Shown one piece after another: positions 1 to 8,690 of a DNA stretch of 9,699 nt. The stretch's first letter is position 1; each line of letters starts with the position of its first letter. Origin of the DNA: Competibacteraceae bacterium UBA2788 (GTDB taxonomy: Bacteria; Pseudomonadota; Gammaproteobacteria; Competibacterales; Competibacteraceae). The position numbers and the translations under genes are program-made. The notes beneath the pieces are model-generated. The model saw only the letters and a program-made list of their open reading frames with translations, was not told the origin of the DNA and did not search any database. The stretch is from NCBI GenBank assembly GCA_002352185.1, contig DEHY01000194.1:1-9699 (forward strand), given 5' to 3'.

Positions 1-731
1 ATGGTGGCGTTGCGCAGCACATCCGGCACTTCGCCATCCACGATCATCTTCGCCAGCCCCTCAGCGATGGCGGTCTTGCCGACGCCTGCCTCGCCCACCA
101 GCAAGGGGTTGTTCTTGCGCCGCCGACAGAGAATCTGAATGGTGCGTTCGATCTCCTCGCGCCGGCCAATCAGCGGATCGATGCGCCCCAGGCGCGCCAG
201 TTCGTTCAGGTTGCTGGCAAAATTATCCAGCGGCCTGGCGTTCTGATTCTCCGCGTTCTCCTCACCCTGATTTGCTGAAGCATCGGGCTGATCCTCCGCA
301 TTCTTGGAGATGCCGTGCGAAATGAAATTGACCACGTCCAGCCGGTTGATTTCCTGCTGCTTGAGCAGATACACCGCCTGCGATTCCTGCTCGCCAAACA
401 GCGCAACCAGGACGTTAGCGCCGGTGACTTCGCGGTTGCCGGAGGATTGCACATGCAGCACCGCTCGCTGCAACACCCGCTGAAATCCCAGAGTGGGCTG
501 AGTTTCACGCGGATCGTCCACTTTCAGAATGGGGGTGTTATCGCGGATGAAAATCTGCAAGTCGCGTTTCAACGAGTCCAGTTGGGCGCCACAGGCCCGC
601 AGCACTTCCGCCGCCGCTGGATTATCCAGCAGAGCCAGCAGCAGATGCTCGATGGTCATGAACTCATGGCGCCGATCCCGCGCTTCGCGAAAAGCAAGAT
701 TGATGGAAAATTCCAGTTCCTTGCTCAACAT
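1..731 (-). CDS. clpA: ATP-dependent Clp protease ATP-binding subunit ClpA, N-terminal part (partial)
   Basis: ClpA is the AAA+ unfoldase that feeds substrates to the ClpP peptidase in the cytoplasm. The reverse strand is open from 731 to the window edge and gives 243 residues. Residues 1-140 are the double Clp_N repeat ([29 protein letters not shown]), very like E. coli ClpA. Residues 143-166 are an acidic, Gln/Asn-rich linker. The first AAA+ domain follows with [15 protein letters not shown] and the Walker A motif GEAGVGKT at 213-220. The rest, including the second AAA+ domain, lies beyond position 1. An in-frame ATG at 737 would add two residues (MS). I prefer 731 because GAGG then sits 7 bases upstream and the protein begins as E. 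coli ClpA does. It lies 45 bases downstream of clpS with no terminator between, so the adaptor and its unfoldase are probably co-transcribed. Identity is near certain. Confidence 0.96.
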   Translation of the reverse strand, partial: MLSKELEFSINLAFREARDRRHEFMTIEHLLLALLDNPAAAEVLRACGAQLDSLKRDLQIFIRDNTPILKVDDPRETQPTLGFQRVLQRAVLHVQSSGNREVTGANVLVALFGEQESQAVYLLKQQEINRLDVVNFISHGISKNAEDQPDASANQGEENAENQNARPLDNFASNLNELARLGRIDPLIGRREEIERTIQILCRRRKNNPLLVGEAGVGKTAIAEGLAKMIVDGEVPDVLRNAT

Positions 732-776
732 ACTCATACCTCACTGATACCTCGAATCGCGCTGTGGGTGGCAGGT

Positions 777-1103
777 TTAGGCTTCTTCCAGGGTGCATAA
801 CAACGGGTGCTGGTGCCGACGGGAAAACTCGTTGACTTGTGCAACCTTGGTCTCGGCAATCTCGTGGGTGTAGACCCCGCACACGCCGCGACCTCGGGTA
901 TGAACGTGCAGCATGACCTGTGTGGCCTTCTCCCGGCCAAGGCCGAAAAAAACTTCCAGAACCCGCACCACAAACTCCATGGGAGTGTAGTCATCGTTGA
1001 GCAGAATCACCTTGTACAGCGGCGGCTGCTTGAGTTCGGGTTTGGCAGGTTCTACAACCAGACCACGGTCTTGGTCAGGAGACGATGAATATTCCTTGCT
1101 CAT
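777..1103 (-). CDS. clpS: ClpS, adaptor of the ClpAP protease (N-end rule)
   Basis: ClpS binds proteins with bulky hydrophobic N-terminal residues and delivers them to ClpA, whose N domain it docks on. The 108-residue product is full length for the family. After a variable, polar N-terminal arm (1-27) comes the conserved core: [17 protein letters not shown], with the N-degron pocket residues Asn36, Asp37 and Asp38 followed by Thr40-Pro41-Met42. Next is [12 protein letters not shown], with Met64 and His68, and the family end motif [10 protein letters not shown]. The ATG at 1103 has no convincing Shine-Dalgarno sequence (the bases before it read TTCAAGCAACGCT), so initiation may be weak. It is the first gene of a probable clpS-clpA unit. 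In many gammaproteobacteria a cold-shock gene lies divergently upstream; here a histidine kinase gene on the same strand takes that place. Confidence 0.96.
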   Translation of the reverse strand: MSKEYSSSPDQDRGLVVEPAKPELKQPPLYKVILLNDDYTPMEFVVRVLEVFFGLGREKATQVMLHVHTRGRGVCGVYTHEIAETKVAQVNEFSRRHQHPLLCTLEEA

Positions 1104-1184
1104 AGCGTTGCTTGAAACGTCCGACGAGAGGTGCGGCGTCCGAAACCGACGCGAAATCGCGGGTTGTTTCGCTCGTTTTATTGA

Positions 1185-1197
1185 CTAACACAGTTAG
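1185..1197. promoter_or_regulatory. small inverted repeat next to the clpS -10 box
   Basis: CTAAC-ACA-GTTAG is a perfect 5-bp inverted repeat with a 3-bp centre. It lies immediately downstream of the candidate -10 box, about where transcription would start. It could be an operator or just a start-site hairpin. The arms are short and chance occurrence is possible. A second short palindrome (CGCGA-AA-TCGCG, 1150-1161) lies in the leader. Confidence 0.25.
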
Positions 1198-1221
1198 ATA
1201 ATACCTGTCCCACAAGTTTCC

Positions 1222-1225
<4 letters not shown>
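1198..1225 (-). promoter_or_regulatory. candidate sigma70 promoter for clpS-clpA
   Basis: On the minus strand TTGAGG (1220-1225) is followed after exactly 16 bases by TATTAT (1198-1203). That matches the -35 box at 4 of 6 positions and the -10 box at 5 of 6. It lies about 95 bases upstream of the clpS start. The -35 box overlaps the stop codon of the upstream kinase gene (1222-1224), so clpS could be transcribed independently of the kinase. Found by eye; no transcript evidence. Confidence 0.5.
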
Positions 1226-3069
<1,844 letters not shown>

Positions 3070-3333
3070 GAATTATCCGCTGATTTAGAAATTGTCCGGT
3101 CTTGGGAATTAGCCGTTCAAGATAGTACCGAAAATGGATGCTATCGCACACCTACGCTTGCGATGCAGTAAGGCTTTGCCCTTCTCGCTGATTATGACCT
3201 ATCGATCAGCAAACGCCGCATCCGGGATAAGGGGCACCGGGCGGCGTTCCAGACCTGGCGCCCGCAAATACTCAAGGAATCAAAACGGCGCCCGCAAGCG
3301 CCGTTTTCTGCTGCCCCCGATGGATGATGAAGC
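3070..3333. other. intergenic region without a gene
   Basis: These 264 bases separate the aceB stop from the kinase start. The aceB terminator occupies one end. The rest must hold the kinase promoter, but I see no convincing -35/-10 pair on the minus strand. Two weak inverted repeats are visible: ATCGCA/TGCGAT (3143-3148 with 3159-3164) and GCTGAT/ATCAGC (3187-3192 with 3205-3210). The 11-bp direct repeat GGCGCCCGCAA occurs at 3258-3268 and 3288-3298. The plus-strand open frame through here (3134-3379) has no recognisable protein features and runs into the end of aceB. Confidence 0.5.
3282..3307 (-). terminator. intrinsic terminator downstream of aceB
   Basis: AAAACGGCGC (3282-3291) and GCGCCGTTTT (3298-3307) form a perfect 10-bp stem with a 6-base loop. 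It starts 27 bases after the aceB stop codon. On the minus strand the stem ends in a TTTT tract. The symmetric A and T ends mean that it could also stop transcription coming from the other direction. Confidence 0.85.
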
Positions 3334-4932
3334 TCAGTCCATCGCCTCGTACAGCGGCAACGTCAAAAATTCGGGATAGTCCGCCGACAACGACATTTCC
3401 GCAAAGATTTTCGCAGCCTGGTCGTAGGTCGCGGTGTTTTCGCCCTGGGCGGTGACAGTCGCCTTGACCTTCGCCAATTCTTCGGGAATAAAGCCGCGCA
3501 CCATGTCGGCAGTGACCTTGCGGCCATCGTCCAAAATACCCTTCGGACTGACCACCCATTGCCACACCTGGGAGCGGGCGATTTCCGCAGTCGCGGCATC
3601 TTCCATCAGATTGTGAATCGGCACACAGCCATTACCCGCCAGCCAGGAGCCGAGGTAGTGAATACCGACATTGATGTTGTTGCGCAGTCCCACCTCGGTA
3701 ATCGGTTGTTCCGGCTGGAAGTTCAGGAAATCCCTGGCGGTGAATACTTCATTCCGCTGCTTTGCCCACTGATTCGGCTTGTCGCCCAGCACCTTGACGA
3801 ATTCCTCGTGGGCGATGGGCACCAGGCCGGGATGCGCCACCCAGCCGCCATCGAAACCATCGTTGGCGTCGCGGGTCTTGTCGTGGCGGATGCCGGCCAG
3901 CGCCTTTTCATTGGCTTCCGGGTCATTCTTAATCGGGATCAGCGCGCTCATGCCGCCCATCGCCGGAGCGCCGCGCTTGTGGCAAATCTTGACCAGTTGC
4001 AGCGCGTAGGAGCGCATGAACGGCACTTCCATGGTGATCGCGCCCCGGTTGGCCAGGCAGAAATCCTTATTCTTCTTGAATTTCTTGATGCAGCTAAAAA
4101 TATAATCCCAGCGCCCGGCGTTCAGGCCGGCGGAATGTTCGCGCAATTCGTACAGAATTTCTTCCATCTCGAAGGTGGCGAGAATGGTTTCGACCAGCAC
4201 GGTCGCCTTGATCGTGCCTTGCGGAATGCCGCACTCCTTTTGCGCCATCACGAAAATGTCATTCCACAGCCGCGCTTCAAGGTGCGATTCCATTTTCGGC
4301 AAGTAGTAGAACGGACCCGCGCCACGGGCCATCTGCTCCTTGGCGTTGTGAAAGAACACCAAGCCAAAGTCGAAGATGCCGCCGGACACACGCTGGCCGT
4401 CCACCAGCACATGCTTCTCATCCAGATGCCAGCCACGCGGGCGAATTTGCAGCGTCGCAATGGTGTCGTTGAGCGCATATTCCTTGCCGGCTTCATTAAC
4501 AAAGCTGAGCTTGCGGCGAATGGCGTCGAACAGATTGACCTGGCCCTGAATCTGGTTGTACCAGTTGGGGCTGTTGGAATCCTCGAAGTCGGTCATGTAG
4601 GAATCAGCGCCGGAGTTGTAGGCGTTGATGATCATTTTGGCCTCGACCGGGCCGGTGATTTCGGTGCGGCGACGCTCCAGCGCTTTCGGCAGCGGCGCAA
4701 TTTTCCAGTCGCTTTCGCGGATGTGTTTCGTTTCCGGCAGGAAATCGGGCAACTCGCCGGCATCAATCCGGGCTTGGCGGGCGACGCGGGCTTTTAGCAA
4801 TTCCTGGCGGCGGCCTTCAAAGGCGCGGTGCAGCCTGGCGACCAGGGTCAAAGCCTCAAAGCTGAGGATTTCGTCGAAGCGGGGGTGGATCGGGGCGTTG
4901 ACTTGCACGCCAGCAGGCAGATTCAGGCTCAC
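3334..4932 (-). CDS. aceB: malate synthase A (glyoxylate shunt)
   Basis: Malate synthase condenses glyoxylate with acetyl-CoA to malate in the cytoplasm, the second glyoxylate-shunt step after isocitrate lyase. From GTG 4932 the product has 532 residues, about the length of E. coli AceB, and aligns with it by eye throughout: RRTEITGPVEAKMIINA, DFEDSNSPNW, GTIKATVLVET, NAGRWDYIFS, KRGAPAMGGMSALIP and MEDAATAEIARSQVWQW. The Mg-binding acids are Glu248 and Asp276 and the catalytic Asp is Asp445 (roles taken from the family). An upstream in-frame GTG at 4953 would add seven residues (MNIRGAA). I chose 4932 because GAGGAG lies 5 bases before it, whereas 4953 has no ribosome site. It follows aceA on the same strand, but a terminator lies between them, so it probably has its own promoter. 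No aceK (isocitrate dehydrogenase kinase) is adjacent. Confidence 0.96.
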   Translation of the reverse strand: MSLNLPAGVQVNAPIHPRFDEILSFEALTLVARLHRAFEGRRQELLKARVARQARIDAGELPDFLPETKHIRESDWKIAPLPKALERRRTEITGPVEAKMIINAYNSGADSYMTDFEDSNSPNWYNQIQGQVNLFDAIRRKLSFVNEAGKEYALNDTIATLQIRPRGWHLDEKHVLVDGQRVSGGIFDFGLVFFHNAKEQMARGAGPFYYLPKMESHLEARLWNDIFVMAQKECGIPQGTIKATVLVETILATFEMEEILYELREHSAGLNAGRWDYIFSCIKKFKKNKDFCLANRGAITMEVPFMRSYALQLVKICHKRGAPAMGGMSALIPIKNDPEANEKALAGIRHDKTRDANDGFDGGWVAHPGLVPIAHEEFVKVLGDKPNQWAKQRNEVFTARDFLNFQPEQPITEVGLRNNINVGIHYLGSWLAGNGCVPIHNLMEDAATAEIARSQVWQWVVSPKGILDDGRKVTADMVRGFIPEELAKVKATVTAQGENTATYDQAAKIFAEMSLSADYPEFLTLPLYEAMD

Positions 4933-4959
4933 GGCAGCTCCTCGGATGTTCACTAAAAA

Positions 4960-4989
4960 TCAATAGGCGTCATGGTATCGCGGTTTCAA
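4960..4989 (-). promoter_or_regulatory. candidate promoter for aceB
   Basis: On the minus strand TTGAAA (4984-4989, 5 of 6 to the -35 consensus) is followed after 18 bases by TATTGA (4960-4965, a poor -10 box). It lies just past the aceA terminator and about 30 bases before the aceB start, the right place for a separate aceB promoter. The -10 match is weak, so an activated promoter or none at all is possible. Confidence 0.3.
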
Positions 4990-4993
4990 AGGC

Positions 4994-5021
4994 AAAAACC
5001 CGGAGAGTTGAGCTCCGGGTT
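4994..5021 (-). terminator. intrinsic terminator downstream of aceA
   Basis: AACCCGGAG (4997-5005) and CTCCGGGTT (5013-5021) form a perfect 9-bp stem with a 7-base loop. On the minus strand the stem runs into a T5 tract (4994-4998). It begins 66 bases after the aceA stop codon and lies before the aceB start, so most aceA transcripts should end here. Confidence 0.85.
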
Positions 5022-5037
5022 CTCGTTGATGCCGGGG

Positions 5038-5071
5038 TTCCGCCCGCCGCAGGTTGCAGCGACCGGCGGAA
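5038..5071 (-). other. GC-rich stem-loop just after the aceA stop codon
   Basis: On the minus strand, starting 16 bases after the aceA stop, TTCCGCC pairs with GGCGGAA (outer 7 bp). After a GGT bulge, CGCTGC pairs with GCGGCG (inner 6 bp with one G-U pair) around the loop AACCT. There is no T tract, so it is not itself a classic terminator. It may protect the 3' end of the aceA mRNA, with the true terminator following 17 bases on. Confidence 0.5.
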
Positions 5072-5087
5072 AAGGGCCATAGGGCGA

Positions 5088-6380
5088 TCAGTGGAACTGT
5101 TCTTCCTCGGTCGAACCGGTCAGCGCGGTGACGGAGGACACGCCGCCCTGAATCACCGTGGTCACGTCATCGAAATAGCCGGTGCCCACTTCCTGCTGGT
5201 GGCTGACGAAGGTGTAGCCGCGATCCCGCGCCGCGAATTCGGGCTCCTGCACCTTCTCGACATAGGCCGACATACCGCGCTTCACGTAATCCTGCGCCAG
5301 ATCAAACATGTGGTACCACATGTTGTGAATGCCGGCCAAGGTGATGAACTGGTACTTGTAGCCCATCGCGCCCAGCTCGCGCTGGAACTTGGCGATGGTG
5401 GCGTCATCCAGGTTCTTCTTCCAGTTGAACGACGGCGAGCAGTTGTACGCCAGCAGCTTGCCGGGGAATTTGTCGCGGATCGCGTCGGCGAATTTCCTGG
5501 CGAAGTCAAGATCGGGGGTGCCGGTCTCGCACCACACCATATCGGCGTAGGGCGCGTAGGCCAGACCGCGCGAAATGGCCTGATCGATACCCTTCCGGGT
5601 CTTGTAGAAGCCCTCGACGGTGCGCTCGCCGGTGCAAAACGGCTTGTCGTTCTCATCGCAGTCGCTGGTCAGCAGGTCAGCCGCTTCGGCATCGGTACGG
5701 GCCAACAGGATGGTCGGAACGCCGTACACATCCGCCGCCAGCCGCGCCGCGATCAGCTTCTGCACCGCTTCCTGAGAAGGCACCAGCACCTTGCCGCCCA
5801 TGTGGCCGCACTTCTTGACCGAGGCCAGTTGATCCTCGAAATGGACGCCCGCCGCACCGGCGCGGATCATGCGCTTCATCAGCTCGTGCGCGTTCAGCAC
5901 GCCGCCGAAACCGGCTTCGGCGTCGCCGACGATGGGCAGGAAATAGTCAACGAAATCCTTGTGGCCCGGCCCGATGCCGCGCGCGCATTGAATTTCGTCG
6001 GCGCGCTTGAACGTGTTATTGATGCGCTCGACCACCAGCGGCACGGAATCGACCGGATACAGGGACTGGTCGGGATACATCGACATGTAACTATTGTTGT
6101 CGGCGGCGACCTGCCAGCCGGACAGGTAGATGGCCTTGACCCCGGCCTTGGCCTGCTGCATCGCCTGCCCGCCGGTCAGCGCGCCCAGGCAGTTGACGTA
6201 GGGCGTGGTGGTGATCAGCTTCCATAAATTCTCGGCGCCCCGTTGCGCCAGGCTGTATTCGATGGGAAGGTTGCCGCGCAGACGCACAACCTCTTCAGCA
6301 GTGTAGCCGCGTTTGATGCCTTTCCAGCGGGGATTCTCAGCCCAGTCCTTTTTCAGTTGTTCAACGCTTAGAAACGACAT
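5088..6380 (-). CDS. aceA: isocitrate lyase (glyoxylate shunt)
   Basis: Isocitrate lyase splits isocitrate into succinate and glyoxylate, the committed step of the glyoxylate shunt needed for growth on acetate or fatty acids. The 430-residue protein is close to E. coli AceA (434) over its full length. Diagnostic segments include [16 protein letters not shown] (65-80), [12 protein letters not shown] (85-96), [10 protein letters not shown] (100-109), [12 protein letters not shown] (153-164), [19 protein letters not shown] with the signature KKCGHM (189-194) and catalytic Cys191, and [12 protein letters not shown]. The end, [10 protein letters not shown], is also typical. ATG 6380 follows GAGGACAGGAAAA, giving a good ribosome site. 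The gene is divergent from glk and upstream of aceB, the reverse of the enteric aceBAK order. Confidence 0.97.
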   Translation of the reverse strand: MSFLSVEQLKKDWAENPRWKGIKRGYTAEEVVRLRGNLPIEYSLAQRGAENLWKLITTTPYVNCLGALTGGQAMQQAKAGVKAIYLSGWQVAADNNSYMSMYPDQSLYPVDSVPLVVERINNTFKRADEIQCARGIGPGHKDFVDYFLPIVGDAEAGFGGVLNAHELMKRMIRAGAAGVHFEDQLASVKKCGHMGGKVLVPSQEAVQKLIAARLAADVYGVPTILLARTDAEAADLLTSDCDENDKPFCTGERTVEGFYKTRKGIDQAISRGLAYAPYADMVWCETGTPDLDFARKFADAIRDKFPGKLLAYNCSPSFNWKKNLDDATIAKFQRELGAMGYKYQFITLAGIHNMWYHMFDLAQDYVKRGMSAYVEKVQEPEFAARDRGYTFVSHQQEVGTGYFDDVTTVIQGGVSSVTALTGSTEEEQFH

Positions 6381-6601
6381 TTTTCCTGTCCTCTTCGAGA
6401 GTTACGGGGGGTAGTTAAAGCTTGCGCACTGTCGCCAAAAAGCTCCTGAGATTTTGTATTGTAAACTGGGGAGCAGATCGCGAAATTCCTATTATCTTAA
6501 TGTGGCTATGCAACATTTTACAAGATGGCGGCGCTGAATCCCCAATCCGGCTTGCCGCATCGAAACCGCCCTGACTTTTCCCCCTGACTGGAAGCACCGT
6601 A
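6381..6601. promoter_or_regulatory. divergent control region between aceA and glk
   Basis: These 221 bases must carry the promoters of aceA (leftward) and glk (rightward). The stretch 6440-6525 is clearly richer in A and T than its surroundings, as expected for promoters and operators. Candidate -10-like words are TACAAT on the minus strand and TATTAT on the plus strand, but I found no well-spaced -35 partner for either. TTGTAAA (6459-6465) and TTTACAA (6517-6523) form a widely spaced 7-bp inverted repeat that could be two half-sites for a regulator, or chance. Confidence 0.4.
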
Positions 6602-7561
6602 ATGGCAAAAAACCGCTCCGAACATCCCGATTTGATCGCCGACATCGGCGGCACCAACGCCCGTTTCGCGCTGGTGGATGCCAACCGCCAGTTTTACGCC
6701 GAACACATCCTGGCCTGTGCCGATTTCCCCAACCTGACCGCAGCCGCCGAAGCTTACCTGTCCAAGGTGGGTGGACCGCGCCCGACGCAGGCAGCGGTTG
6801 CGGTCGCGACTCCAGTCACCGGCGACTGGATTCAGTTTACCAACAGCGCCTGGTCGTTCTCGACCGAAACGACGCAGCGGGAACTGGGGCTGGAACGGCT
6901 GCTGATGCTTAATGATTTCACCGCGCTGGCGCTGGCGCTGCCGTTGCTGGGGCCGGACGAACGCCGGCAGGTCGGTGGCGGAACAGCGGTCGCGGAAACG
7001 CCCATCGGCCTGATCGGACCGGGAACCGGCCTGGGCGTATCGGGCCTGGTGTGGTCCGGCCACCACTGGATTCCGCTCCAGACCGAGGGTGGTCACGTCA
7101 CGTTTTCCCCCACCAACGAACGGGAATGGGCGATCGGCCAAATCCTGTGGCGCCGCTTCGGCCACGTCTCGCCGGAACGGCTGCTGGCCGGGCCGGGACT
7201 GGCGAATCTCTATACCGCGCTGGCGGAAGTGGAAGGCTGGCCGACGGAGAACTTAAATCCCGCTGATATTAGCGACCGAGGATTGGCCGGAAGCTGTCAG
7301 CATTGCGTAGCCGTATTAAACCTCTTCTGCGGGGCGTTGGGCGGGGCAGCGGGTAATCTGGCGCTCACTTTGGGCGCGCGCGGCGGCGTTTATATCGGCG
7401 GCGGCATCGTGCCGCGCTTGGGAGAATTCTTCGACCAGTCGGCGTTTCGCGCCCGGTTCGAGGCCAAGGGCCGATTTAGCGATTATCTGGCGGCCATTCC
7501 GACCTGGGTGATCACCGCCAACAACCCGGCGCTAAGAGGTGCGGCGGCGGCGCTGGCCTGA
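6602..7561 (+). CDS. glk: glucokinase (ROK-independent Glk family)
   Basis: Glucokinase phosphorylates free cytoplasmic glucose to glucose 6-phosphate with ATP. The 319-residue product matches E. coli Glk (321) along its length. It has the phosphate-binding motif ADIGGTNARFALVD (13-26), ITGDW-like VTGDW (72-76), LNDFTALA with catalytic Asp105, GPGTGLGV (139-146), the sugar-binding segment EGGHVTF (Glu162, His165), GHVSPERLLAGPGL with Glu192, and YIGGGIVPR. ATG 6602 has GGAAG 7 bases upstream. Glk could serve glucose released from a storage polymer such as glycogen, but that is an inference. There is no terminator after the stop at 7561 and the next gene starts 22 bases later, so read-through into the TIR-CHAT gene is likely unless that gene has a promoter inside glk. 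Confidence 0.96.
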   Translation: MAKNRSEHPDLIADIGGTNARFALVDANRQFYAEHILACADFPNLTAAAEAYLSKVGGPRPTQAAVAVATPVTGDWIQFTNSAWSFSTETTQRELGLERLLMLNDFTALALALPLLGPDERRQVGGGTAVAETPIGLIGPGTGLGVSGLVWSGHHWIPLQTEGGHVTFSPTNEREWAIGQILWRRFGHVSPERLLAGPGLANLYTALAEVEGWPTENLNPADISDRGLAGSCQHCVAVLNLFCGALGGAAGNLALTLGARGGVYIGGGIVPRLGEFFDQSAFRARFEAKGRFSDYLAAIPTWVITANNPALRGAAAALA

Positions 7562-7583
7562 ACGAACGCAGGAGCAGCACGCT

Positions 7584-8690
7584 ATGGACAAGCTCTTCAT
7601 CTCCCACAGCTCGCAAGACGACGGTTTCGTGCGCGATCTCCGCACGGCGCTGGCCGACCACGGCCAAGACGGTTGGATCGACTCGCGCGAGCTGCGCGGT
7701 GGCGATCCGCTCTGGCTGGAGATCAACAAGGCCATCGACGCCGCCTCGGCTGATGCGGTGGTGGTTAGCACTGACGCGCTGCAGTCGAAATGGGTCGGCA
7801 AGGAACTGCGCCATGCGCTCCTGGTAAAGGAACAGCGTGGTAAAGATAATTTTGCACAAGGCCGCGATGCCGCCCGGCCTCACCAAGAACGTCATGAGCG
7901 CCTGGGCGCGGATCGACGCTCATGCGGGTCGCCGCTTCACCGTCCAGGTGGATACCGCGCTCATAGCCGACGCGCCGGAAGCCGAGGTACTCGCCGCCAA
8001 GGAGGTCGCGACCACCCTCCTCGGCCTGCCGTGGGAACTGCTGCACGACGGCAAGGCTTTTCTGTTTCAAGGCGCGAAGCCGACCCGCGTTCGCCGCCGA
8101 CTCCCCGGAATCGAGGCATTCGACGTGCCGGTGGTCGCCACGCCCATCCGCATCCTGCTCATCACCGCCCGACCGGAGGAGGACGACGTTTGCGACTACA
8201 TCGACCACCGCGTCAGCGCGCTGCCGCTGGTCGAGGCGATGGAGGCCCTGCCCGGTTTGGTCGAGATTCACGTCCTCGATCCGCCCACGCTGCCGGCCTT
8301 GCGCGACGAACTGGACCGCGCCCGCACCGCACGGAAGCTCTATCACGTCGTCCACTTCGACGGCCACGGCGTCTACGATCGCCGCGTCGGCCTCGGCGGG
8401 CTGTGCTTCGAGGAGCCGCAGGACATCGCCAAGCTCGAAAAACGCCGACACGTCACCATCTACACCAGCGAACTCGGCCCGCTGCTGCGCGATCACCGCA
8501 TCCCGCTGGTGTTTCTGGAAGCCTGCCAGAGCGCGCAGGCCGAACAGGCGTCCGAATCGGTCGCCTCCGAACTGATGAAGGTCGGCGTTGCCTCCGTGGT
8601 CGCCATGAGCCACAGCGTGCTGGTCGAGACCGCGCGCCGCTTCGTCGCCAAGTTTTACCGGGCGCTGGCCGGGGGCAAGCGGGTGGGTGA
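7584..8690 (+). pseudogene. TIR-domain fragment: broken 5' end of a TIR-CHAT-STAND gene
   Basis: TIR domains are signalling or NAD-cleaving modules of immune proteins. ATG 7584 has AGGAG 9 bases upstream. Residues 1-90 are a bacterial TIR: strand A KLFISHSSQDD (3-13), BB loop DSRELRGGDPLW (33-44), AVVVSTDALQSKW and the family's catalytic-type Glu at 74 in WVGKEL. The match ends at about residue 90 (EQRGKDNF, near 7853), before the last strand and helix that normally follow. From there the frame stays open to the TGA at 8688-8690 only because the DNA is GC-rich. Those 280 or so residues are an Arg/Pro/Ala-rich shadow of the CHAT domain encoded one frame away. As translated it would be a 368-residue protein with an incomplete TIR and a nonsense tail, probably unstable. 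I read it as the 5' piece of one ancestral gene continuing in the next entry; a sequencing error alone would not explain the missing end of the TIR. Confidence 0.75.
7837..7839 (+). promoter_or_regulatory. possible internal translation start for the CHAT-NTPase part
   Basis: GTG 7837 is preceded by AAAGGA (7826-7831) at 5 bases. It opens the CHAT frame 10 bases after that frame's last stop (TAA 7825-7827), while the TIR frame is still being read. A second candidate is ATG 7867 with AAGG (7858-7861), also at 5 bases. Either could rescue expression of the downstream part as a separate polypeptide. Both could equally be chance, since the segment codes for TIR and CHAT residues. Confidence 0.35.

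Noticed and set aside
315..800. Plus-strand open frame (161 codons) over the clpA start
   Set aside because: Shadow of the ClpA N-domain on the other strand, which matches the family well.
3559..4797. Long plus-strand open frame (412 codons) opposite aceB
   Set aside because: Shadow of a full-length malate synthase gene; low-complexity translation rich in His, Gln, Val and Arg, with no ribosome site.
5091..6227. Plus-strand open frame (378 codons) opposite aceA
   Set aside because: Shadow of the highly conserved isocitrate lyase gene.
6518..7165. Minus-strand open frame (215 codons) over the glk start
   Set aside because: Opposite a complete glucokinase with all motifs; no features of its own.
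7840..7856. Programmed ribosomal frameshift joining TIR and CHAT
   Set aside because: The needed shift is +1 (or -2), and no classic slippery site or stalling codon is visible. The TIR fold would still lack its last strand, so a deletion explains the facts better.
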